From Rhodobacteraceae bacterium WFHF2C18 (GTDB lineage: Bacteria; Pseudomonadota; Alphaproteobacteria; Rhodobacterales; Rhodobacteraceae), in the NCBI GenBank assembly GCA_002166865.1, contig NHTQ01000002.1, positions 186,001 to 250,000 of the forward strand: a stretch of DNA of 64,000 nt, read 5' to 3'. Both the position numbers and the translations under genes were made by a program. The notes under the pieces were generated by a model, which did not search any database, was not told the origin of the DNA, and saw only the letters and a program-made list of their open reading frames with translations. Below, one piece after another: positions 36,193-48,038 of the stretch. Within the stretch, counting starts at the first letter, position 1, and each line of letters opens with the position of its first letter.

Positions 36193-36215
36193 CCGGGGTT
36201 CGCCCGGTCCGGCCC

Positions 36216-38981
36216 TTACCCTTCGGCGCGTTTCACGCCCTCGGTAATGGCGGCGCGGAGTTTTTTCTCGAGCGCCTTCTGCTTGGCCGCGGCGTGGAAT
36301 TTCAGCCCGAACATGTCCTTGACGTAGAAGGTGTCGACCACCTGCTCGCCGTAGGTCGCGATGACGGCGGAGTTGATGTAGACGTTGTTGTTGGCCAGCG
36401 TCCGGGTGAGATCGTAGAGCAGCCCGGGACGGTCGCGGGTGTCGACCTCGATGATGGTGTAGATTTCCGAGCCTTCGTTGTCGAAGGTGATGTGGGTGGG
36501 CACGCGGAAGGCGCGCTCGCGCTTCTTGATCTTGTCGCGGCTCCGGATCGCCTGCGCCGCCACGATTTCACCCTTCAGCGTCTTGTGGATCATCTCGCGC
36601 AGGCGGGGCAGGCGCTCGGACTCGTAGGGGTGGCCGTCGGCATCCTGGATCCAGAAGGCAGCGGTGGCGAAGCCGTCCTTGGTGGTATAGGTGCGCGCGT
36701 CCACCACGTTGGCCCCCACCAGCGCCAGCGCCCCCGCGAGCCGCGAGAAGATGCCGGGGTGATCGGCCAGGGCGAAGCACGCGCGGGTGGCGTCGCGGTC
36801 CTCGTCAGGGTGGAGGTCGATGGCGATCTCGTCGGTGTCGAGGTCGCGCAGCAGCCGGGCGAAGACGACATGCGCGGTGACGTGCAGCCCCTGCCAGTAG
36901 GGGGGGTAGTGGCGGGCGGTCTCGCGCTTGATGTCGGATCTCGGCCAGTCCGACAGCGCCTCGCGCAGCTTCGCCCGGGCCTCGGACCCGCGCTGTTCGC
37001 GGTTGAGATCCTCAAGCCCGCCTTCCATTGCGCGGCGGGTCTGGCGGTAGAGCGCGCGCAGCAGCGAGGCCTTCCAGTTGTTCCAGGTTCCCGGGCCCAC
37101 ACCGCGGATGTCGCAGACGGTGAGCACGCAGAGCAGGTCCAGCCGGTCCTTGGTCTGCACGGCCTTGGCGAAGTCGCGCACGGTGCGCGGGTCGGCGATG
37201 TCGCGTTTCTGGGCCATGTCCGACATCAGCAGGTGGTAGCGCACCAGCCATTCCACGGTGTCGACCTCGCGCGCCTTCAGCCCCAACCGCGGCGCCACCT
37301 TGCGCGCGATCCGGGCGCCGAGGATCGAGTGATCCTCCTTGCGGCCCTTGCCGATGTCGTGCAGCAGCAGCGCGGCGTAGAGGATCCGGCGGTTCACGCC
37401 CTCCTCGAGGATCGAGGAGGCGACGGGCAGTTCCTCCTCCAGCTCGCCGCGCTCGATCTGCGCCAGCTGGCTGATGCACTGGATGGTGTGTTCGTCCACG
37501 GTATAGCTGTGGTACATGTTGAACTGCATCATGGCGCGGATCGGCTCGAATTCGGGAAGGAAGGCCGAGAGCACGCCCAGTTCGTTCATGCGCCGCAGCG
37601 CGCGTTCGGGGTTGCCGTGCTTGAGCAGCAGGCCCAGGAACAGCTTGGCGGCCTTGGGGTCGTTGCGGACGCGGTCGTCGATGAGATGCAGGTTCGCGGT
37701 GACGCGGCGCATGGCGTCGGGGTGGATCAGGAGCCCGGTGCGCAGCGCCTCTTCGAACAGGCGCAGCAGGTTCAGCGGATCGGACAGGAACGCCTCGGGG
37801 TCGGCGACGGCCAGCCGGCCGTGCACCTCGGTGTAGCCCGCCTTGAGCTTGCGCTTGCGCCGGAAGAGCCGTTGCAGCAGCGGCCCGGACTTGGCGTGCG
37901 TGGCCTCGAGCTTGGCCAGGAAGATGCGCGTGAGATCCCCCACGGCGGTGGCGTGGCGGAAGTAGTCCTGCATGAAATGTTCGACCGCCCGGCGCCCGGC
38001 GCTGTCGGCGTATCCCATGCGTTCGGCCACCTCGACCTGCAGGTCGAAGGTGAGGTGATCGTTGGGACGTCGCGTCAGAAGGTGGAGGTGGCAGCGCACC
38101 GCCCAGAGGAAATTCTCGGCCTGGGCGAAGGTGGCGAACTCGTCGGCGGTGAACAGCCCGTGCTCGACCAGCTGGTCGGCGGTGTCCACGCGGTGCATGT
38201 ACTTTGCGATCCAGAACAGCGATTGCAGGTCGCGCAGCCCGCCCTTGCCCTCCTTCACGTTGGGCTCGACCATGTAGCGTTCGCCCTGTTTTTCGTGCCG
38301 CGCGTCGCGTTCGGCCAGCTTGGCCTCGATGAACTCGCGTTCGGAGCCCTCGAAAAGCTCGTTCCAGAGCCGTTTGCGGAAATGGTCGGCCAGTTGCCGG
38401 TCGCCCGCGAGGAAGCGGTGCTCCAGCAGGCCGGTGCGGATGGTGAAATCCTCGCCGCCCAGCCGCAGGCAGTCGCGTATGGTGCGGCTGGCGTGGCCGA
38501 CCTTCAGCTTCAGGTCCCACAGGATGTAGAGCATGCTTTCGATCACGCTCTCGGCCCAGGGGGTGATCTTGTAGGGGGTCAGGAACAGCAGATCGACGTC
38601 GGATTGCGGGGCCATCTCGCCCCGGCCGTAGCCGCCGACGGCGAAGACGGCGATGCGCTCGGCGTCCGTGGGCGCGGGCAGGGGGTGCATCTGGCCGGTC
38701 GCGACCTCGAGGGCGGCGAGGATCACGCAATCGGTCAGCCAGCTGTAGGCGTGGGTGGTCGCGCGCGCCGCAAAGGGACGGGCGGCGAAGCCCGCGGCGA
38801 TGGCCGCGCGGCCCGCCGTCATCGCCTGGGCCAGGACCTCGACGGTGGCCCGGCGCTGCGCCGCGGTGTCGGTGCCGGCGGCCTGCAAGGCCGCGTCGAG
38901 CCGCGCGCGCACCGCATCGGCATCGAAGATCTCGGTGGCCGGGCGGATCAGGTCGTCCGGGTTGGGCGGGGCGTCCTTCAT
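36216..38981 (-). CDS. glnD: PII uridylyltransferase / uridylyl-removing enzyme
   Basis: This 921-residue nitrogen sensor modifies and demodifies PII proteins according to glutamine. The nucleotidyltransferase motif Gly-Gly-Tyr-Gly-Arg-Gly with Ser-Asp-Val-Asp-Leu is at about residues 117-132, the HD hydrolase motif His-Asp-Ile-Gly-Lys is at 541-545, and two ACT domains occupy the last 200 residues. The start at 38981 gives a normal length; the longer open frame runs into the end of the upstream lipoprotein gene. Its usual target GlnB is not encoded in this window, and the SbtB-like PII protein here lacks a T-loop tyrosine. Confidence 0.96.
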   Translation of the reverse strand: MKDAPPNPDDLIRPATEIFDADAVRARLDAALQAAGTDTAAQRRATVEVLAQAMTAGRAAIAAGFAARPFAARATTHAYSWLTDCVILAALEVATGQMHPLPAPTDAERIAVFAVGGYGRGEMAPQSDVDLLFLTPYKITPWAESVIESMLYILWDLKLKVGHASRTIRDCLRLGGEDFTIRTGLLEHRFLAGDRQLADHFRKRLWNELFEGSEREFIEAKLAERDARHEKQGERYMVEPNVKEGKGGLRDLQSLFWIAKYMHRVDTADQLVEHGLFTADEFATFAQAENFLWAVRCHLHLLTRRPNDHLTFDLQVEVAERMGYADSAGRRAVEHFMQDYFRHATAVGDLTRIFLAKLEATHAKSGPLLQRLFRRKRKLKAGYTEVHGRLAVADPEAFLSDPLNLLRLFEEALRTGLLIHPDAMRRVTANLHLIDDRVRNDPKAAKLFLGLLLKHGNPERALRRMNELGVLSAFLPEFEPIRAMMQFNMYHSYTVDEHTIQCISQLAQIERGELEEELPVASSILEEGVNRRILYAALLLHDIGKGRKEDHSILGARIARKVAPRLGLKAREVDTVEWLVRYHLLMSDMAQKRDIADPRTVRDFAKAVQTKDRLDLLCVLTVCDIRGVGPGTWNNWKASLLRALYRQTRRAMEGGLEDLNREQRGSEARAKLREALSDWPRSDIKRETARHYPPYWQGLHVTAHVVFARLLRDLDTDEIAIDLHPDEDRDATRACFALADHPGIFSRLAGALALVGANVVDARTYTTKDGFATAAFWIQDADGHPYESERLPRLREMIHKTLKGEIVAAQAIRSRDKIKKRERAFRVPTHITFDNEGSEIYTIIEVDTRDRPGLLYDLTRTLANNNVYINSAVIATYGEQVVDTFYVKDMFGLKFHAAAKQKALEKKLRAAITEGVKRAEG

Positions 38982-38997
38982 GCCGGGGGCGGGCGGA

Positions 38998-40185
38998 TCA
39001 GAAGCCGGCGCCGCCGAAGCCCCGCGGCGCGGGGTCGAGGATCTCGACCTGGCTATCGCGGATCGTGGCCACGGCAAGCCCGCGCTGGTTGGTGCCGTCC
39101 GGGCGCAGGCGGAACACCCCGTTCACGCCGCGAAAGCCCGCCCGCTGGGTCAACGAGCCGCGGCTGAAGGCGTCGCGCCGCCCGCTCTGGGCCAGGGCGC
39201 CCACGGCGGCGATCCCGTCGTAGGCCAGGCCCGCAATGGCGTGGGGCTGCTTGCCGTAGGCGGCCTCGAAGCGGCTGCGGAATTGCGCCGCGCGCTGGGG
39301 ATCGGGCAGCGCGAACCAGCCGCCTTGCACCCCCGGGAGCTCAAGCGTCTGAGGCGGCCTGTCCCAGCGGCTCAGGCCGATGTACTGGTAGTCCTCGGGG
39401 GAGAGGCCCGCCTCGGGCAGCATCTGCACGAAGAGCGGCAGCGCGCCCGCGGAATTGGCGGTGAGGAAGATGGTGTCGGCGCCGGTGCTGTTGGCGGTTT
39501 CGCGGACCCGCGAGACGGCCGCGACCACGCCCTCCTGCGAGAACTCGTAACCCACGGTGCCGGCCATGGACAGACCGTGGCGGCGCGCGGCGCCGACGAT
39601 CGCGTCCCGGCCCAGTTCGCCGGCGAGGTTGTCGGAATGAACGGCCAGCACGCGGCCTTGCCCCTGGCGCGCGGCGTAGCCCGAGAGACGGTTGGCGGTG
39701 TTCTGGAAGGTCTGCCCCAGCACGAAGAGGTTGCCGCCGGCGATCGTGGGGTTGTTGGAGAAGGCCAGCACGTTGATCCCGCGATCGGCCACGGCGACGG
39801 CGGCGGCATTGGCCGATTCGGCGTGCAGCGGCCCGACGATGATCCGGGCCCCGTCGGCCACGGCGTTGCGCGCGGCTTGCTGCGCCTGGGCCGCCTGACC
39901 GGCGGTTCCGTAGACCCGCAGATCGATCTCGACCCCCTGCAGGTCCGAGACCGCCAGCCGCGCGGCCTGTTCCAGGTCCTCGGCCAGCTTGCGTTCCTGT
40001 GGTGACTGCGCGCCCTGCGGGACCAGCAGCGCGACCGGCACCGGGCCCTGGCGGCTGACGGCGGGGCCCGCGCCGGCACCGGGGGCGATCATCGGCCCGG
40101 CATCGCAGGCGGCGAGCCAGACCAGCGCGAACAGCGCGAGACCGCGGGCTGTCGCCTTGCGGAGCGGGGACAAAACGGCAAACAT
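38998..40185 (-). CDS. Penicillin-binding protein activator (LpoA-like) lipoprotein
   Basis: This 395-residue product has a lipoprotein signal ending Trp-Leu-Ala-Ala-Cys (Cys27), followed by a Gly/Ala/Pro-rich linker and a type I periplasmic-binding-protein fold (about residues 50-390) with Val-Ala-Leu-Leu-Val-Pro and Ile-Ile-Val-Gly-Pro-Leu segments. This is the LpoA-like family seen next to rsmI and yraN in many proteobacteria; in E. coli LpoA activates PBP1A from the outer membrane. Start 40185 is preferred over 40191 because an AGAGAGGA ribosome site is then at correct spacing. The stop lies 16 bp before glnD on the same strand. Confidence 0.88.
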   Translation of the reverse strand: MFAVLSPLRKATARGLALFALVWLAACDAGPMIAPGAGAGPAVSRQGPVPVALLVPQGAQSPQERKLAEDLEQAARLAVSDLQGVEIDLRVYGTAGQAAQAQQAARNAVADGARIIVGPLHAESANAAAVAVADRGINVLAFSNNPTIAGGNLFVLGQTFQNTANRLSGYAARQGQGRVLAVHSDNLAGELGRDAIVGAARRHGLSMAGTVGYEFSQEGVVAAVSRVRETANSTGADTIFLTANSAGALPLFVQMLPEAGLSPEDYQYIGLSRWDRPPQTLELPGVQGGWFALPDPQRAAQFRSRFEAAYGKQPHAIAGLAYDGIAAVGALAQSGRRDAFSRGSLTQRAGFRGVNGVFRLRPDGTNQRGLAVATIRDSQVEILDPAPRGFGGAGF

Positions 40186-40271
40186 GGGCATTCCTCTCTC
40201 GCTGACGGCGGCCGGGCACGGGCCCGCGGGCGGACAGGACCGGATAATAACGGACATGCGGGGCGGGTCCA

Positions 40272-41153
40272 GTGGCGAATCCCGAAGACCAGCGACTGAC
40301 ACCGGGGCTGTACCTGGTGGCCACGCCGATCGGCAGCGCGCGCGACATCACGCTGCGGGCACTGGACGTGCTGGGCGCGGCGGACGTGCTGGCCGCCGAG
40401 GACACCCGCAGCCTGCGCAAGCTGATGGAGATCCACGGGATCGACCTGGCCGGTCGGCCGCTGGTGGCCTACCACGATCACAACGGCGCGCGGGTGCGCC
40501 CGCGGCTGCTGGCGGCGCTGGAAGCGGGGCAGGCAGTGGCCTACGCCCCCGACGCGGGCACGCCGCTGATCGCCGACCCGGGCTACGACCTGGCGCGCGA
40601 GGCGCGCACGCGGGGGCACGCGGTGACGGCCGTGCCCGGCCCCTCGGCGGTGGTGACGGCGCTGACGCTGGCGGGGCTGCCGACGGACAGGTTCTTTTTC
40701 GGCGGGTTCCTGCCGGCAAGCACGGGCAAGCGGCGCACGGCGCTGGGCGAGCTGGCGGCGGTGCCGGGCACGCTGGTCTTCTACGAATCGCCGCACCGGG
40801 TGGCCGCGATGCTGCGGGACGCGGCCGGGGAACTGGGCCCCGCGCGCCCCGCGGCGCTGTGCCGGGAACTGACCAAGAAGTTCGAGGAGGTGCGGGAGGG
40901 GACCCTGGCCGAGCTGGCCGAGGGCTGCGCGGCCGACCCGCCCCGGGGCGAGATCGTGGTGCTTGTGGGCCGCGGGGCGGCGGAGGGCGCCAGCGCGGCC
41001 GACCTGGACACCGCCCTGGCCGAGGCGCTGCAGACCCTGTCGGTTCGCGACGCGGCCGACGCGGTGGCGGCACGGCTGGGGCTGAAGCGGCGCCAAGTCT
41101 ACCAGCGCGCGTTGCAGCTCGCGAAGGCGCGGGACGGGGGCGGCGGGGATTAA
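40272..41153 (+). CDS. rsmI: 16S rRNA (cytidine-1402-2'-O)-methyltransferase
   Basis: This 293-residue SAM-dependent tetrapyrrole-methylase-fold enzyme methylates the ribose of C1402 in 16S rRNA. It shows Leu-Val-Ala-Thr-Pro-Ile-Gly at residues 15-21, Glu-Asp-Thr-Arg, Tyr-Ala-Pro-Asp-Ala-Gly-Thr-Pro-Leu-Ile-Ala-Asp-Pro-Gly and Tyr-Glu-Ser-Pro-His-Arg, all standard for RsmI. It starts at GTG 40272. It is divergent from the LpoA-like gene and followed by yraN, a common arrangement. Confidence 0.96.
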   Translation: MANPEDQRLTPGLYLVATPIGSARDITLRALDVLGAADVLAAEDTRSLRKLMEIHGIDLAGRPLVAYHDHNGARVRPRLLAALEAGQAVAYAPDAGTPLIADPGYDLAREARTRGHAVTAVPGPSAVVTALTLAGLPTDRFFFGGFLPASTGKRRTALGELAAVPGTLVFYESPHRVAAMLRDAAGELGPARPAALCRELTKKFEEVREGTLAELAEGCAADPPRGEIVVLVGRGAAEGASAADLDTALAEALQTLSVRDAADAVAARLGLKRRQVYQRALQLAKARDGGGGD

Positions 41154-41234
41154 CCGAATGTTCGATTCCTTTTGCCAGGATGCGGCCGAGAGTGAAAAGA
41201 TGCCGGTCGGCGAGATGTGCAAGGAGGGCCCCGC

Positions 41235-41654
41235 ATGACCACGAGGGTGCAACCGGATCGGCGGGCCGCGGCAGTGGCCCACACGGCGCCGCGGCGCGAT
41301 AAGGGGCGGCGCGCCTGGCTTTCCGGCGTGCATGCCGAGATGGCCGCGGCGGATGCCTACGCGCGGGGCCGCGCACAGGTTCTGGAAGCGCGCTGGCGCG
41401 GGCAGGGCGGCGAGATCGACCTGATCCTGCGCGCGGGTGCGACCTATGTCTTCTGCGAGGTCAAGAAGGCGCCCGATCCCGACACCGCCTGCGCGCGTCT
41501 GCGCCCCGCGCAGGTGCGGCGCCTCCATGCCGCGGCGGCGGAATACCTGGGCGGCAGGCCCGAGGGCCAGCTGGCCGACTGCCGTTTCGACCTGGCTGCG
41601 GTGGACGCGGCCGGGCGTGTCGAGATCCGCGAGAACGCCTTCGGGCATTTCTGA
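41235..41654 (+). CDS. yraN: YraN (UPF0102) family nuclease-fold protein
   Basis: This 139-residue protein has the restriction-endonuclease-like core: Gly-Gly-Glu-Ile-Asp-Leu-Ile followed by Phe-Cys-Glu-Val-Lys-Lys. The function of YraN is not established; a role in processing DNA or recombination intermediates is suspected. ATG at 41235 has an AAGGAGG ribosome site seven bases before it, which settles the start against GTG 41217. Confidence 0.93.
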   Translation: MTTRVQPDRRAAAVAHTAPRRDKGRRAWLSGVHAEMAAADAYARGRAQVLEARWRGQGGEIDLILRAGATYVFCEVKKAPDPDTACARLRPAQVRRLHAAAAEYLGGRPEGQLADCRFDLAAVDAAGRVEIRENAFGHF

Positions 41655-41712
41655 ATTGCACGCCCCCGCGCCATGACGCATGTATGATGGCGTCAAGCGC
41701 GGGAGACACGCC

Positions 41713-45045
<3,333 letters not shown>

Positions 45046-45111
45046 GCCGATCTCCGGGTGACGTCAATACTGGTTAACGCCATAGCGCGCGCAGGGTTGA
45101 AGAAGGGTTAA

Positions 45112-45164
45112 CGCCCCTTGCCCGGGCGCGCCCGCCCGCCCACCCCGCGCCCGGGCAAGGGGCG
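45112..45164. terminator. Long perfect 19-bp inverted repeat between the phosphatase gene and comM
   Basis: Arms at 45112-45130 and 45146-45164 are perfectly complementary over 19 bp, rich in GC, with a 15-nt C-rich loop. On the minus strand it lies 28 bp after the phosphatase stop and 67 bp before comM, and is followed by TTAACCCTTCTT. It should form a very stable RNA hairpin and probably terminates the cobU operon. It is unusually long and exact for an ordinary terminator. Confidence 0.75.
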
Positions 45165-45192
45165 GGGGTGGCGCGGCTGCGGTGGTGGGCGG

Positions 45193-45765
45193 TCAGGGGC
45201 AGTGATTGATCGTCGCGACGTGCCAGCCGCCGGCGTGGTGGTGCATCTCGGTCACCGACAGCGGCGCGATGCGGTGGCCGAAGGCCTGGTAGGCGCTGAT
45301 CCCGAGAGCCCCTTGCACCTGGGCCAGGATCGGGCCCATGTGGGCGACCGCCACGATGTCGCACCCCGGGTGCCGGGCCAGCAGGCGGGCCACGGCGGCG
45401 TCCACCCGGGCGCGGAGCTGGTTCCAGCTTTCGCCGCCGGGCGGGCGGATCTCGCCCGGCCGGTCCCAGAAGGCGCGCAGCCGGTCCTGGTCGGGCACCT
45501 GGTCGAAGGGTTGCAGTTCCCAGTCGCCGAAGTGGATCTCGCGCAGGTCCGGCTCGGGCGGCAGGCGGGGCCGGTCGCCCGCGATGGCCGCGGCGGTGTC
45601 GGTGGCGCGGACGAGATCGGAGGAGACCACGCGCGCCGCGCGCGGCAGGTGCGCGGCGAGCCGGGCGAGGCGCGCCCGGTCGGCGAGGTCGGCGGGCAGG
45701 TCCGACCAGCCGACCATCGTGCTGGCATGGGTCGGCCCGTGCCGGACCCAGAAAAGCCGGGTCAC
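45193..45765 (-). CDS. Histidine phosphatase family protein, possible alpha-ribazole phosphatase
   Basis: This 190-residue protein has the N-terminal catalytic motif Val-Arg-His-Gly-Pro-Thr (His10 in the Arg-His-Gly triad), a Leu-Arg-Glu-Ile-His-Phe-Gly-Asp-Trp-Glu segment and a second His in Val-Ala-His-Met-Gly. It starts at GTG 45765 in a GTGA overlap with the cobU stop, so the two are co-translated. The link to cobU suggests the alpha-ribazole-phosphate phosphatase role (CobC) in cobalamin lower-loop assembly, but the family is broad. Confidence 0.82.
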   Translation of the reverse strand: MTRLFWVRHGPTHASTMVGWSDLPADLADRARLARLAAHLPRAARVVSSDLVRATDTAAAIAGDRPRLPPEPDLREIHFGDWELQPFDQVPDQDRLRAFWDRPGEIRPPGGESWNQLRARVDAAVARLLARHPGCDIVAVAHMGPILAQVQGALGISAYQAFGHRIAPLSVTEMHHHAGGWHVATINHCP

Positions 45766-46283
45766 GGCAGCGCCCCCTTGAGCACCTGCGGCAGGCCCGC
45801 GGCCATATTGATCACCAGCCCCGCGCGCGCGGCGAGCGCCTGGTTCAGCCGGCCCTGCGCATCGCGGAAGCGCCGGGCGAGGGCGTTGTCCGGCACCACG
45901 GAGAGGCCCACCTCGTTGCTGACCACCACGACCGGCGCGGGGCAGCCGGCGAGGGCGTCCAGGAAGGCCGCGCGGCTCGTGTCGGGGTCTTCCTCGGCCA
46001 GCAGCCGGTTGCTGAGCCACATTGTCGCGCAGTCGAGCAGCACCACCCGGTCCCCGGTCACGCCCGCGAGCGGCCCGGCGATGTCGTGCGGGGCCTCCAG
46101 CGTTTGCCAGCCGGGCGCGCGCGCGGCCCGGTGGCGGGCGATCTTGGCGCGCATTTCGTCGTCGAAGGCCTGCGCCGTGGCCAGGTAGACGGCGGGGGCG
46201 CCGGTGTCGCGCACCAGGCGTTCAGCGAAGGTGGACTTGCCAGAGGCCGCCCCGCCCAGAACCAGAGTCAGATCCGGCAGCAC
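45762..46283 (-). CDS. cobU: Adenosylcobinamide kinase / adenosylcobinamide-phosphate guanylyltransferase
   Basis: This 173-residue bifunctional enzyme phosphorylates adenosylcobinamide and adds GMP. It has the P-loop Gly-Gly-Ala-Ala-Ser-Gly-Lys-Ser near residue 10, Ala-Arg-His-Arg for the guanylylated His (about residue 45), and Val-Val-Ser-Asn-Glu-Val-Gly. The GTG at 46283 is chosen as start because it puts the P-loop at the usual distance; the longer open frame starts upstream of the rpoH promoter. It is divergent from rpoH and coupled to the phosphatase gene. Confidence 0.93.
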   Translation of the reverse strand: MLPDLTLVLGGAASGKSTFAERLVRDTGAPAVYLATAQAFDDEMRAKIARHRAARAPGWQTLEAPHDIAGPLAGVTGDRVVLLDCATMWLSNRLLAEEDPDTSRAAFLDALAGCPAPVVVVSNEVGLSVVPDNALARRFRDAQGRLNQALAARAGLVINMAAGLPQVLKGALP

Positions 46284-46299
46284 ACCGCGCCCCCATTTT

Positions 46300-46328
46300 T
46301 GATCCGTGTTGATTGGACCCGCGTAGCA
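46300..46328 (+). promoter_or_regulatory. Predicted RpoE (ECF)-type promoter of rpoH
   Basis: TGATCC at 46300-46305 and TAGCA at 46324-46328 are spaced by exactly 18 bp. The RpoE consensus known from Rhodobacter sphaeroides is TGATCC-N18-TAAGA, so only two bases of the -10 element differ. It lies 57 bp before the ATG of the RpoHII-type gene, which is an RpoE target in that organism. The match is seen; use by RpoE is inferred. Confidence 0.72.
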
Positions 46329-46385
46329 CTTGGCGAAAAGGTTCGAAAGGGAACAAACCACAGTCCGTCAGGTTGGGAGATTTCC

Positions 46386-47264
46386 ATGGCACTGGACGCA
46401 CCGCAGACAAGCACCATGTCGCGCACGGCCATGAAGGCCGAATTGCTGGACGCCGAGACCGAGCTCGAGCTGGCTTACGCATGGCGCGACAATCGCGACG
46501 AGGAGGCGCTGCATCGCCTCATCAACGCCTACATGCGCCTCGCGATCTCGATGGCTGCGAAGTTCCGGCGCTACGGGGCGCCGATGAACGACCTGATCCA
46601 GGAGGCCGGTCTGGGCCTGATGAAGGCGGCCGACAAGTTCGATCCCGACCGGGGCGTGCGGTTCTCGACCTACGCGGTCTGGTGGATCAAGGCCAGCATC
46701 CAGGACTACGTGATGCGCAACTGGTCGATGGTGCGCACCGGATCCACCAGCAGCCAGAAGTCGCTGTTTTTCAACATGCGCCGGGTTCAGGCCCGCATCG
46801 AGCGCGAGGCCATGGCCAAGGGCGAGGAACTGGATACCCACCAACTGCGGGAGATGATCGCGCAGGAAGTCGGGGTACCGCTGCGCGACGTCGAGATGAT
46901 GGAGGGCCGGCTGTCGGGTACGGACTTCTCGCTCAATGCCACGCAATCGACCGAGGACGAGGGACGGGAGTGGATCGAGACGCTGGAGGACGAGGGCCTG
47001 CGCGGCGACGAACTGGTCGAGCAGGACCACGACCTGACGGCGCTGCGCGAATGGTTGGGCGAAGCCATGACGCGGCTGAACGAGCGCGAGCGCTACATCG
47101 TGCACGAGCGCAAGCTGCGGGAGGATCCGCGCACGCTGGAAAGCCTTGGCGAGGAGCTGGAGCTCAGCAAGGAACGGATCCGGCAGCTGGAGGCCGCGGC
47201 CTTCATGAAGATGCGCAAGCATCTTGAACGGCACGGGACGGAAGTGCAGAACCTGCTGGCATGA
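46386..47264 (+). CDS. rpoH: RNA polymerase sigma factor RpoH, RpoHII type
   Basis: This 292-residue sigma-32-type factor has region 2 (Asp-Leu-Ile-Gln-Glu-Ala-Gly-Leu-Gly-Leu-Met-Lys-Ala and Thr-Tyr-Ala-Val-Trp-Trp-Ile-Lys-Ala-Ser-Ile-Gln) and region 4.2 (Leu-Glu-Leu-Ser-Lys-Glu-Arg-Ile-Arg-Gln-Leu-Glu). The Gln-Lys-Ser-Leu-Phe-Phe-Asn RpoH box lies between. It resembles RpoHII of Rhodobacter (start Met-Ala-Leu-Asp), which serves singlet-oxygen and general stress more than heat shock. A GGGAG ribosome site precedes ATG 46386. It overlaps chaN in ATGA. Confidence 0.93.
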   Translation: MALDAPQTSTMSRTAMKAELLDAETELELAYAWRDNRDEEALHRLINAYMRLAISMAAKFRRYGAPMNDLIQEAGLGLMKAADKFDPDRGVRFSTYAVWWIKASIQDYVMRNWSMVRTGSTSSQKSLFFNMRRVQARIEREAMAKGEELDTHQLREMIAQEVGVPLRDVEMMEGRLSGTDFSLNATQSTEDEGREWIETLEDEGLRGDELVEQDHDLTALREWLGEAMTRLNERERYIVHERKLREDPRTLESLGEELELSKERIRQLEAAAFMKMRKHLERHGTEVQNLLA

Positions 47265-48034
47265 ATCGCCTTGCCGCCGCCCTTGCCGCCGTCTTTGCCG
47301 CGTCCTGCCCCGCCCTGGGGCAGGACGTGCTTGTGCTGGGCGAGATCCACGACAATCCTGCCCACCATGCCTACCAGACCGAGCGCGTGGCCGCGTTCGA
47401 GCCCGCGGCGCTGGTTTTCGAGATGCTGACGCCCGCGCAGGCCACGAAGGTCACGCCCGATCTGCGCGGGGACAAGGCGGCGCTGGCCGCGGCGCTGGAC
47501 TGGACCGAGAGCGGCTGGCCCGATTTCGACATGTACTACCCGATCATCGCCGCCGCGCCCGACGCCCGCATCTATGGTGCCGGGGTGCCCCGCGAGGCCG
47601 CGCGCGCGGCCATGGAGGCCGGGCCGGCCGAGGCCTTCGGCCCTGACGCGGCGGCCTATGGTCTGGATGCGCCGCTGCCCGAGGCGCAGCAGGCGGCGCG
47701 CGAGGCGCACCAGATGGCCGCGCATTGCGATGCCCTGCCCGAATCGATGCTGCCGGGGATGGTGGCGATCCAGCGGTACCGCGACGCGCGGCTTGCGCAG
47801 GAGACTCTGACCGCGCTGGAGGAGACCGGCGGGCCCGTGGCGGTCATCACCGGCAACGGGCACGCCCGCCGCGACTGGGGCATGCCGGTCTACCTGGAAC
47901 GCGTGGCGCCGGAGGCCGATGTGCGCGTCATCGGCCAGACCGAGGCGGGCCGCCCGCTGGAGGGCAGCTTCGACAAGGTGGTGTCGGCCCCGGCGGCCGA
48001 CCGCCCCGATCCCTGCGCGGCCTTTGCCCAGTAA
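47261..48034 (+). CDS. ChaN-like haem-associated secreted protein
   Basis: This 257-residue product has a signal peptide (about residues 1-20, Gly-Gln-Asp after the cleavage) and the ChaN-like fold: Val-Leu-Gly-Glu-Ile-His-Asp-Asn-Pro with a haem-ligand-type His, Phe-Glu-Met-Leu, and Gly-Asn-Gly-His-Ala-Arg near the end. ChaN-family proteins bind haem and are thought to work in iron uptake. The mature N-terminus lacks a clear lipobox Cys, although Ala-Ala-Ser-Cys is present at residues 13-16 inside the signal. It overlaps the rpoH stop, so it is likely induced together with the sigma factor. Confidence 0.82.
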   Translation: MNRLAAALAAVFAASCPALGQDVLVLGEIHDNPAHHAYQTERVAAFEPAALVFEMLTPAQATKVTPDLRGDKAALAAALDWTESGWPDFDMYYPIIAAAPDARIYGAGVPREAARAAMEAGPAEAFGPDAAAYGLDAPLPEAQQAAREAHQMAAHCDALPESMLPGMVAIQRYRDARLAQETLTALEETGGPVAVITGNGHARRDWGMPVYLERVAPEADVRVIGQTEAGRPLEGSFDKVVSAPAADRPDPCAAFAQ

Positions 48035-48038
48035 CGGC

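Noticed and set aside
46086..46385. N-terminal extension of the sigma factor in the same frame.
   Set aside because: It overlaps cobU in antisense and includes the predicted promoter. The RpoH start at 46386 has a ribosome site and the expected sequence.
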